Below, in pieces: positions 1 through 9,664 of a stretch of 64,000 bases of DNA. A model generated the notes under the pieces. That model saw only the letters and a list, made by a program, of their open reading frames with translations. It was not told the DNA's origin and made no database searches. Position 1 is the stretch's first letter. Each line of letters opens with the position of its first letter. The translations under genes were made by a program, and so were the position numbers. This stretch comes from Branchiostoma floridae. Taxonomy: Eukaryota; Chordata; Leptocardii; Amphioxiformes; Branchiostomatidae. The stretch covers positions 21,412,888 through 21,476,887 of the forward strand of contig NC_049985.1 in the NCBI RefSeq assembly GCF_000003815.2. The letters are read 5' to 3'.

Positions 1-650
1 ATTTCAAAGTTGTTTATGTCAAAAATTTTACTTGAATCTTGTTACCAAGTATCTAATGCCTATCTATACCAAATTTCAGGTCATTTAATTGTAATACCAG
101 GGTACAGGGGCCAAAAGTGTCCCTTTTTTGGTCAAAAATTGGCCAAAAATCGCAAAAATAAGCATTTTGTTGCACTGTACACCAAAAGTGTTATTGAATT
201 TATATGAGGGCATTATCAAGGCACATCTGTGTCAAATTTCAGCTCATTCGGTTGCAATACCAAGGTACAGGAGCCAAAAGTGTCCTTTTTTGGTCAAAAA
301 TTGGTCAAAAAATCGCAAAAATAAGCATTTTGTTGTACTGTACACCAAAAGTGTTATTGAATTTATATGAGGGCATTATCAAGGCACATCTCTGTCAAAT
401 TTCAGCTCATTTGGTTGTAATACCAGGGTACAGGGGCCAAAAGTGTCCTTTTTTTGTCAAAAATTGGTCAAAAAACCGCAAAAATAAGCATTTTGTTGTA
501 CTGTACACCAAAAGTGTTATCAAATTTATATGAGGGCATTATCAAGGCACATCTCTGTCAAATTTCAGCTCATTTGGTTGTAATACCAGGGTACAGGGGC
601 CAAAATATACAGTTTTGGTCTAAAATTGACCAAAAAATCTCAATAAAATC
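1..650. repeat. Tandem repeat, about 163 bp period
   Basis: The landmark AATTTATATGAGGGCATT recurs at about 197, 360 and 523, giving a period of 163 bp. A more diverged copy precedes these and a partial copy follows. Each unit holds a shared phrase beginning GTCAAATTTCAGCTCATT and another near GGTACAGGGGCCAAAA. Short open frames repeat with the units and are a by-product, not genes. The array belongs to a mobile-looking block that continues to the GAAA tract at about 780-811. Confidence 0.85.
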
Positions 651-779
651 ATTTTAGAGGCAGATATGAAAAAAATGGGAAAAAAGCATCAAGGTATTGG
701 CCCACTCTACCCCTGTGCCGAATTTCAGGTCATTCGGTCCAGGAACGGCGGAGATGAATCACTTTGAAGATTTGACAGG

Positions 780-810
<31 letters not shown>

Positions 811-857
811 AACATTACGAATACAATATATTTCACCATACTATGTATGGCTGAAAT
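651..857. repeat. Repeat-element tail with (GAAA)n microsatellite
   Basis: After the 163-bp tandem repeat comes unique-looking sequence and then a GAAA tract of about eight units near 780-811. A short-repeat tail suggests the end of a non-LTR or SINE-like element. Homology to the upstream flank of the other alpha copies (for example from about 21364) begins at about 857, so everything to the left is foreign to the gene array. Confidence 0.5.
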
Positions 858-1541
858 ATAAATAGAAAGCCAGGTGAAACGCACAAAAGACGTCGAAAGC
901 ACGCCAGGCTCTGCTTCAAAGGTACGTCCATAAAAGATAGAACAAGAAGTACACACCCATACGTAAAAGGTACCATGATTTTTACATGAAATGTACAAAT
1001 AGAAAACATGTTATCATTACTTCATTTAATTCCCATCCTACCCATGGGAAATTCTTGTTTTTTTAATGATATAGCGAACAGTATAATAACTGTTCTAGTA
1101 AAAGGTGTGTATACTATATCCGTAAATTTGTGCAACTCGCTGCCTGAGATAAAACTGAAAACTGTCGCAAATTCACATGGCCGTAATCCGTACCGTTTGC
1201 TGAACCCAGACGATGCATTTTGGGATTGAAAGTCAGAAAGGGATTGTGGGAAGTACATCCAAGCGCAAGAAATACATAACCCAATGTGTGAAATATAGCA
1301 AAAGTTCACAGTAAAAATAGAAAACATAAACCTCTCCACACTACAACTTTTACGTTCTCAGAAAAAATGCGTTTCTAGCTACACGTATTTGTCATTAGTC
1401 TACCTCACGTGACAATAGATCACGTGACTAGACAATAGCTCACGTGACAAGATAGCTCATAAGGTGACCAGACAACTTGCTGCTTCAGTTCAACCTCAGA
1501 CAGCACACGCGCAAGGTGTCGACAACAGCGGTTCTAACAAA
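858..1541 (+). promoter_or_regulatory. Upstream region of alpha copy A with E-box cluster
   Basis: Three CACGTG palindromes lie at 1406, 1421 and 1441, that is 15 and 20 bp apart, 101-136 bp before the start codon. This region aligns over several hundred bases with the upstream regions of F, I and L. Farther up, GATGCATTTTGGGATTG at about 1212 resembles, on the other strand, the Staf/ZNF143 recognition sequence. No TATA box is obvious. CACGTG is the site of bHLH-ZIP factors such as USF, MITF/TFE or MYC; which factor acts here is unknown. Confidence 0.55.
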
Positions 1542-4500
1542 ATGGATGCAACTGACGCAAACATCTACCTATTCGATGCTGTCAGTAATGGATCACTTCG
1601 AGGCGTTGAAGCGGCTTTGAAAGCTGGTAAGCACAGATTGAAAATTTTTTCCTATTTGATTGAAATAGAAAATCAGAATTCCACACTGGGATTCTGAAAC
1701 CGTTCATATTGGATTACGATTAACCATTATAGAACCAAGTAATTATAAACCGTGGTAGGAAATTTACTTCCAATAACAGTTGCTGCAGTCTTGCGTTTCT
1801 GTGATTTAAAGAAGAATAAGATGAATTCGACTTTTTTTCTGAAAGAAGATTGTATAGAAGCCCCTTGGTATATATATAGTCGGTGCCTCCGCTTAGGACT
1901 AGAAACGTGGGCAATTTTGTTTATGGACAACACTCACTAAGTGACTCTAAGGACTCAATCATTTTGCAATTTCTTATCTCAACCTCATTGCTCAGTCACA
2001 GTGAGTATCAAACCATGCAGTCCACTGAATATGAATAAACCAACACGTTTGCACAGTGCATGTATAGTTTTCTTCGAGTCTTTGCAGCTACGCACATTTT
2101 AGTACTGTATACATTTTCAGTAGAAATGTAACTTGCTTTTTAGTAATCAGTGTTGGAGATTGATTTGGGACAAGAAATGATTATTCTAATGTAAATCCAC
2201 AAATTGGACTTGCCCACAAGTGTGAAGAACTGAGTGTAGACAATTTTGACTCAAAAAGTGTAGCGTCACTTTTGTTTGTTAAAACAAACATCGTCTATTG
2301 TTCTATCTAACAATAGACGATAATGACAATGTCCCCTGGAGTCTCATTCACAGGTTGCCGTGCAGGTTTGTGGGATATATGAAGTGTGTGGCACTTAGAT
2401 GGATTAAAGGACATCTGCCATTGGTTTTGCCAATGGGTCAGTGCGTCAAGGTCAGCTTGTAAGCCTTGTACGTCACTTGGGTGTTCAATAATACGGTAAA
2501 GCAGGCAATCGTCTGCAAACAAACGCACGTTGGAACATATCCCCAACCCAGTATCTTAAACCTGCCCAACGCAGAACCAGAGGAAGTCACATGTTTAAGT
2601 ATCAGTTAACCACAGCTAAAAGAGACTGTTTTAAGTTTTCTTTTTTCCCTCGGACGGTTGCCGAGTGGAACAGACTGCCGGGGCACACTGCCCAGGCCCC
2701 GTCAGTCGAGGCCTTTAAGGCCGGTTTGGCTGCCTTGCCCTAGTCCGCAAGCCACCCCCCCCCTCAGCGACGCCCCAGCAAGGGTTTTTAGAGGGTACAC
2801 AAGACGAAGACGAAGGTGTCCAATCCTTGTGTATCAGTAGACGCGTCTTTTAGCTAGGACGTGTACGAAAGTCCTTGCTATTTGTTATGCCTACCCGACT
2901 GCACATTGTGTAATTCAGCTGTACTGAATGGTTTATCATTTATCACCAAACGCAGGTGCAGACATTGACTGCAAATATGCAAGGTGCGAGGACTCACGTC
3001 CCGCGACATTATTGTTCCATGCCTCCTGCATGGGAGATGTAGACACCGCGAGACTGCTGCTCTGCAAGGGGGCGTCTTTGGTGAAGAGATCAGACAGGAG
3101 CGCATTCGCACCCCTTCATGCAGCAGCGATCAACGGTAGGTAGATGCTTATTCGTCGTCATTACCTTACTGTTTGTTTGCATTTATTGTTCTCCTCACGG
3201 TATTATCAGCATCACGAGAAAAGCCTTCCTAGGGAGTTGCGCTTTGAGCAAAAAGGCCTAGGATCCCACGGATCCCAACTTTCGTCTTCCTGCTGGATAC
3301 TGGCGAATCTAACGGCCTAATGTGCACTGAACCACCACTCCCACAGTGTCTCTGTGCTCCAGCCTACTCCTGGCTTCTTCTATCGCCTCTACAGCCGACC
3401 AATTTCTTCCTGACCTCAACCTGCCCCCACCTCTCTTATGTTATCTCCAAGGTCAATTGCATTCTTACTTTCGCGCCCCTACACTTATACGGCTAAGTCT
3501 GCTAAGATCAGATTACCACAGATGCGCGTATTGTTAGTACGAAGTTTGAGATAAATGCTTTTCCTTTTATTGACAGGAAAATGATTGTTAACCAAAGCTA
3601 AAAAACAATACAAAATGTTATATACGAGTACACGTGCTACAGGTGCGAATATTTTGCTTGTCAAGTTGATATGTAATTCTCGTGACACAAATCCATCTTA
3701 GGGAGGACAGAAATAGTGGACTTGCTGGTGCAGCATGGTGCAACATTGGACGTACGTGACAGCTGTCAGAACACACCACTCATGAGAGCCTGTGATCACA
3801 ACCATGTCGACACAGTTCGGAGACTGCTAGAACTCGGAGCAAGACCTGATTTGACCGGTGGTCATTGCCGGGCTATAAAGTAGGTGTTGCATTTTTGGGG
3901 GAATATGAACCTGTACATTGAACAATTTTAGATTTGTTATGTTAAAAACTTGTTACCTTCAAAGTGAAGATACATGTATGGGGTCGTGAAACTGTTTGTT
4001 TCTTTGTCACTAGAATTCCACGCCAAAGCTTTACAACTGATGTGTTTTATGTGTTTGTCATAAATTATGCAAATAAGGTCCTCATTTGAATAAAGTATGT
4101 TAGATGATTATCTCTATCTTAATTATGGAATAATACTGTAACAATATTTCTTTATAATTTATGCAAATGAGTTCAACATTTGCATAATCTATGTTCACAT
4201 GTACATAACTTTAAATGCCCCAAGTGTGAATTTCCCGTCATTGACCACAAATAGACCACAGTATTTTCTCATCAACTATGCGAATTAGGTTTTCACTTGC
4301 CTAATGTTAGTCTATCCGAGTGCTCTTTCTCAGCTACAAAGGTCACATGTTGGGATAGTCCTATAATGGGACAGAGCTGGTTCATAACATTTTCTCATTA
4401 ATTATGTATGTGTGTGTGGTTTTATACTGTTCTGATCCATACAGAGCAACTCTGATGTCCTAAAGTAGTAATTTATGTGTGTCAAATAGAAAACACCGTC

Positions 4501-5059
4501 AGATAGATTGATATTTCCTGGCCTAGTTCCCTAAATGGGTTATGTATTCCACTAGGAGCGATGAAAATGAAGAGAGTTGGAAGCTGATAGAAGAGGCGAG
4601 GAAGACCAAGCTGTTGAGATGCTGCAACCCTAAGTGTGGCAAACCAGGCAAAAGGTAGGTTTTGCTAATGATGTTATCATCGTAAAAATATTTCTTCACC
4701 ATATATTTTACCATGCTATCGTGTGTGCAAATCAACATTATTGTCTGTGTAAGTTAACCAAAAGAAAGTATGTTTCCATATAAAATAACTAATAAAAAAT
4801 AAGATACCTTGTGAAAGGAAGACGACAATTTTTCGGACATCTACACAGTCCTTCAATATTGATTGTTTACCTGTTACATCTTCTACAGGAAAACCGGAAC
4901 CCTGAAGCTGTGTGGCCGGTGCAAGCTGACCCGCTACTGCAGCCGTGACTGTCAGATACAACACTGGTCTGTCGGACACAAGAAGTGCTGTGGGCATGAC
5001 GAGTACTTTGAAGACTCCTTCCAGCGAGCCCTGAGAGACATTTGCATCTTGAAAAATGC
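1542..5059 (+). CDS. Ankyrin-repeat MYND protein, alpha copy A (3' end in gap)
   Basis: Exons are 1542-1626, 2956-3135, 3702-3879, 4556-4654 and 4889-5059, the last running into N. The start is the first in-frame ATG (MDATDANIYLFDAV); a GTG-initiated extension to 1464 was ignored because the gene is eukaryotic. Exons 1-3 give about four ankyrin-type repeats ([36 protein letters not shown]). Exons 4-5 give the MYND finger: CCNPKC, CGRC, YCSRDC, HW, HKKCC. All introns are GT-AG with phases 1,1,2,2. Intron 1 carries a retroelement insertion. Relative to copies I and L, exon 5 lacks three codons (EIE) and two further bases just before the gap, so the tail reads on without a stop; this may be poor gap-edge sequence. 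Ankyrin-MYND proteins are usually protein-interaction adaptors; the substrate is unknown. Confidence 0.8.
2291..2320. other. Perfect 12-bp stem hairpin in intron 1
   Basis: TCGTCTATTGTT (2291-2302) is followed by a 6-base loop and its exact reverse complement (2309-2320). It sits next to the conserved intron 1 block and is also present in I (about 46308) and L (about 60704). F, G and J keep only the right arm. Confidence 0.7.
2366..2815. mobile_element. Non-LTR retrotransposon fragment with inverted 5' part
   Basis: About 450 bp present only in copy A. I and L read straight from TTGCCGTGCAG into GTGTCCAATCC. The left part (about 2366-2548) encodes on the minus strand a reverse-transcriptase piece with FADD (VRLFADDCLLYRII, then a WQMSFNPSKC segment). 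The right part (about 2552-2750) encodes on the plus strand the typical C-terminal region of such polymerases (SFFPRTVAEWNRLP, then PSVEAFKAGL). The 3' end is a short GACGAA-repeat tail. A 5' segment inverted relative to the 3' segment is the signature of twin priming. The element is dead and 5'-truncated. Confidence 0.8.
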
Positions 5060-5159
5060 NNNNNNNNNNNNNNNNNNNNNNNNNNNNNNNNNNNNNNNNN
5101 NNNNNNNNNNNNNNNNNNNNNNNNNNNNNNNNNNNNNNNNNNNNNNNNNNNNNNNNNNN
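5060..5159. other. Assembly gap (100 N)
   Basis: One hundred N, probably a nominal size. It must hide the end of copy A, its 3' UTR, the promoter and exon 1 of copy B and most of B's intron 1, because B's exon 2 begins only 182 bp after it. Confidence 0.95.
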
Positions 5160-5341
5160 GCCTACCAAAGTTGATATTCACGTGCCGAGTTTATATCGCA
5201 CTCATCACGTAGTGATCAGTGGTGGTCGGTAATGTGATCGCCGCTTTTGACTTTTTTTACTCCATTTGCAAAATCATATCAACGTCCTGAAATCTCACAT
5301 TTGTAGCTCATCTGTACTAAATCACGGATCATCAAACGCAG

Positions 5342-8300
5342 GTGCAGACATTGACTACGAAGAGCCGGCCAGCAATGCCACACTCATTGGCACAGCGCTG
5401 TTCATAGCTTGTGACCTTGGGCATGTGGACATTGTGAGGCTACTGCTCCGCAAGGGGGCGTCTTTGGTGAAGAGAACGTTTAGTGCGTTCACCCCCCTCC
5501 ATGGAGCAGCGTACGAAGGTAAATTAAAGCAAATCAAATTCCTGTAAAATACGACTTTTATTGTCGTATAGGCTAGGATATGCAAGTGCTAGACTATCTA
5601 CTAGGGCTGAAAAAAACGGTAATTGAAATAATCTTCAAGATATTTTCGACGTTATTGTAAGGATTACCACCAAAGAAGACCAACGTTTTCTTGATACTAT
5701 ACATTCTTTTATTTACTTAGGATTCACCGCAGAACAAGGCTAATGCAGCCACTCAAGCGTTTTGGGTTACAATACTGTATTGTGAAGAGAGATGTCTGTT
5801 AACCATTGACTTGAGCAGTTTCAGATTGTACCCCATGGGAAAGCAAGTCCTTGGAAACTTATTCCATAGCAATGTACGTAGTTCTATGAAAGACGAATTT
5901 TGTTCTTGTGTCGCAAATCCAACCTAGGGAGGACAGAAATAGTGGACTTACTGGTGCAGCATGGTGCAACAGTAGACGTACTGGACTGGTACCAGAACAC
6001 ACCACTCATGACCGCTTGTGTCAACAACCATGTCGACACGGTTCGGCGACTGATTGAGCTTGGAGCAAGGCCTGATTTGGACGACGGCCATATAGCACAG
6101 ATGCAAGTATCACATTCTTAAATCAGAAATATGAACGATGGTTTCTTATGTAGACGAACTAGACGGAGGCTTTTGGGTTTGTGTGTAATTGTGTATGTGT
6201 GTGTGTGTGTGTGTCCGTGTGTGAGGGAGTTGTGTTTGTGCGTGCCTCTGTTTTGCTAAGACCTGACCCTGCTACTCCCTGCATTGCCCTCATTTCAATA
6301 TTATAATGACCTACTGTAATATTGAAATGAACAAGGTGCTACTAAGAACTCGTAAATATGCAATAGGCATAGTGATAATTGGCCTAGAGTTCCCCACCCT
6401 TCTTTTGCATTTGTTTACGCACTAATTTCGCACCCCCACCCACGGCCCTGTTGCAGTATTAGAGGCATGCAAGTAATACACATTTGTAACCCTTTGAGGA
6501 AAGTGGAGAAAATGAGATGTCATTATCTTATAACCCCATTCCACTAGGGCGGCGCTCTGGCCGCGCTCTCTCTCTCCGACCTGAAATTTGACATATCGCT
6601 CAAGGAATTGTACAGAAAAGAAACAAATCTTTTTTACCCTTTGTACGTTTTGCTGTCCTCTTGGTCACACCAAGGAGGTTAAAAATCACCTCCTTGGTCA
6701 CACCTAATGTGACTTGTACGTTTTGTAAGATATACCATGTGAGAAATCGAAGGTTACACCCTACAGTATTTAGGTCGCAGTGAGAGCACAGCGTGATCGC
6801 AGTCTAATGGTAGGGGGCCTTTAGTAAGGAATAAAAACTACAGACAAGTCTCTACTAGACTGAATACACAGACAAAAGTAATGGGAGAATAACCCTAGTA
6901 TGGACTCTTCTGGCCAATTATTATTGTTTGTTTTTGTTTTTGCCAAATTTACATAGGACGGTGATAGACATTTCAGATTAGAAGACAAAAATAGCCACAA
7001 AGTGTACTTCCGACACCCCCCTCCCACAAACTCTGCTGAAAGTATAGTTTCTAGCCTACCATAGATACCAAAATGCCACTAAGAAATGGTTCAGCTCGCC
7101 CCGGCGGGGGTCGTCTAGGCGCAGTCGGCTGAATGCTTCTCCCTACACAATTTGGGACCTTCCAATTTGACTGTGTGTGCGTGATTGATTGTATGTGTAC
7201 AGTGTATACATGTTAGATTAAAAAAAACAGCCATTTTCTCTTCAAATACTCCTGGACCAGTGTTTGAAAATCTGTTTGAAAAACCCAAGCTGACTATTAC
7301 CACTGAGCCCAAGCTGACTGTCTGGCATGCCAGGTAAAGGTGTGACAAGCTCCATTGTTCTCCTAGGGCAGTCTGGTGCCCTGCTGTAGGAGACTAAGTC
7401 AACAAATGTTTAAAACAAAAGCGTTTAGACAGATTTCCACCTAATTTTGCTCTTGTAGTAAGCCAAGGTCACGCGCCGATGTTGTACGTGTAGGGTTTGT
7501 TTATTTCGGGTGAAGCAATTCAACCGGGCAGTATTTGAAGCTTTTAGGCACCACAGATTTCCGACTGTTAAATAATTGTTTGTGTGATGTATATACATAA
7601 AATTTCTTGTTCTAACAGACAAAGGGGACTCGCATAGTTTGATGAACATGTCTATCTATTCTGACTCTCACCTGGTGCTTCCACAAAGGGAGGGGAACAA
7701 GTATAGACAAGTCTGGATCCCAATCATAGTCATTTCAGAAGTCGGGTCAGGAACCTCGAGAAAGTCCTTGTGTTTTTTGAATAGTGAATTTTGTGCACTG
7801 CTGTTTAATTTGTGGAAGCCAAGGTGGAATTTTCCTACATTGCGGAGCATATTTGAACATATATTCGTACAAGTAGGTTATAGACAGGTTTAACCTATTT
7901 GATTTGCAATATGCCGAGTTGAGTTGCCATCTTCTAAAATAGTACATGAAAACACTTGTAAAGATTTTAGTTTCCTTTGTTGTTAGCTTCTTTTTTAAAG
8001 CTAACATGGTTCTAGATAGTTTTCTCATTTTCTTGTCTCAAGGAATTATTCCAAAGTGCTTTATTTTGGTTGGACCAAGGAGGTTGAACTCTTTCAACCT
8101 CCTTGGCTGGACAAAGGAATTGCGACCAGACATTTCTGGCCATGAGTCATGAACTGACCAATTAAAGAGTCCCTGACTGCATTCTATGCATAATTAAAGA
8201 TGAATACAGGTAATTACTTTGGACCGAGGCGCTAAAAACAATTAGTCTATTGATATTAATGCTCCTGTCAACATGATGGATTGGGTTGTCAAATTGATTG

Positions 8301-9664
8301 ATTAGCTAAACACAGGAAAACTACAAAATTCAAGCATGTAAACTTTAAAAGCAAAGACTAGCTTGTTTATTAAAACCTATCAAGTCAAAATGGCATGGAA
8401 AGAATGCAGAACAAGTGTGTTTGCATGAATAGCTTTCTGGAAAATCAATTTTACCATCAGAAAGTTAGATATTGACAGTTAAATTTACAGGCAACCCCCC
8501 AAATTCTATCAAAATTTCTAAACTTTTATTAATTTCAAGTAATCTAAAGTGTATTTTTATACTCAGTAAAGCTATTCGAAAAGTATACAGTCGTCTCTAC
8601 ATCCTGTAAAAAAATTGTTACTTTTGGCCATCTGCAACAAGTTGGTCTCGGGCAATATTTGTCGAAATTAGAAGAGTAAATGTATTAATATATTGTAGAA
8701 ATATTATGGTAATTATTGTTTAGTCTGATACATAATTGGAATGAGCAGTATCTCTTCTCCACTTCTGCCAAATTATAAGCCATTTGGCCTCATAAAACTT
8801 GAGATAATGACATTTTTTCTACCAAACCCCCAATACCCTCTGTTTTGGTCTTAGTCACACCTTAGCAAAACAGAGGCGTGTGAGGTGTTTGTGTATGTGC
8901 GTGAGGTGTGTGCGCGCGCCCGTGTATGAGGTGTGTGTGCGTGCATGTAAAGTGTGTGTGATTGTGAGGTGTGTATATTTTTGTGTGTGAGATGTGCATG
9001 AGTTTGCGTGCTTATGTTGAAAATAAGTTATAGCGCCATGAGCATGGTGAATGTTTTGAAATTCCCGTTGTATTGTAAATGCATATTTTGTTATCTCATG
9101 GCCTAGCTGTTACCTAATTGAGTCACATCTTCCACTAGCTTAAGGGTAGAAGTCGCCGAAAATCGTTGTTCTGTGGAAGAGAGTTATAACCTGATAGAAG
9201 AGGCGAAGAAGACCAAGCTGTTGAGATGCTGCAACCCGAAGTGTGGCAAACCAGGCTACAGGTAGGTTTTCCTGATGACTGCTACACAGTAATTTTTCAC
9301 CATTGTTTTCTTGTCCTACGTGCAAACGGCTTTTGGATATAAAAGTGAGGTGCTAATACAAGTGCGTTAGGTGTGATGGCAAGAACATACAATTCCGTGT
9401 ATTTCTGTATTTCTACACTTCTTTGTAGCTTGAAAACGTAAATCAAAAAGATTCCTGAATACCTTGTTTATCTTGTACAGGAAAACCCTAAAGCTGTGTG
9501 GCCGGTGCAAGCTGACCCGCTACTGCAGCCGTGACTGTCAGAAACAACACTGGACTGTCGGACACAAGAAGTGCTGTGGGCATGACGTGTACTCTTATGA
9601 AGAAACTGACCCGTTCGAAAGGATGGTTATGTCGTTGACAAAACTCGCCCTTGAAGAGGAATAA
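5342..9664 (+). CDS. Ankyrin-repeat MYND protein, copy B (exon 1 in gap)
   Basis: Exons are 5342-5518 (GADIDYEEPASN; ALFIACDLGHVDIVRLLLRKGA), 5928-6102 ([20 protein letters not shown]), 9139-9261 and 9481-9664. Exon 1 is missing and is presumably in the gap. Exon 4 encodes a stretch unlike the other copies (RVEVAENRCSVEESYNLIEE) and then [12 protein letters not shown]. Exon 5 completes the MYND finger and ends in YSYEETDPFERMVMSLTKLALEEE. Intron 3 is about 3 kb. It has GC, not GT, at its 5' end (AT|GCAAGT at 6103). That donor is collinear with the GTAAGT of the beta copies and is the only choice that keeps phase 2 into exon 4. AATAAA at 10121 is a plausible poly(A) signal. Confidence 0.75.
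6186..6262. repeat. TG-rich microsatellite in intron 3 of B
   Basis: A GTGTGT tract with interruptions. Similar TG tracts lie in the same intron of D, E, H and K, so it is an old feature of this intron. Confidence 0.7.
6670..6697. repeat. Inverted repeat CCAAGGAGGT, intron 3 of B
   Basis: CCAAGGAGGT and its reverse complement flank an 8-base loop. The same core appears with a longer stem at 8075-8106, so both are probably snap-back MITE remnants of one family. Confidence 0.6.
8075..8106. repeat. Perfect 14-bp stem hairpin, intron 3 of B
   Basis: CCAAGGAGGTTGAA, a 4-base loop, then the exact reverse complement. It shares its core with the hairpin at 6670-6697. Confidence 0.65.
8880..9010. 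repeat. GTGTG/GAGGTGTGTG low-complexity tract
   Basis: Degenerate GT-rich tandem sequence just before exon 4 of copy B. Confidence 0.6.

Noticed and set aside
1-650. CRISPR-like array
   Set aside because: The 163-bp units are contiguous tandem repeats without short repeats alternating with unique spacers, in an animal-type genome.
1464-1541. Upstream extension of exon 1 (TRQLAASVQPQTAHAQG...) seen in several copies
   Set aside because: It is open but begins only at GTG or TTG. The first in-frame ATG is at MDATD/MAVTD and follows a good AACAAAATGG context, and the extension is likely 5' UTR.
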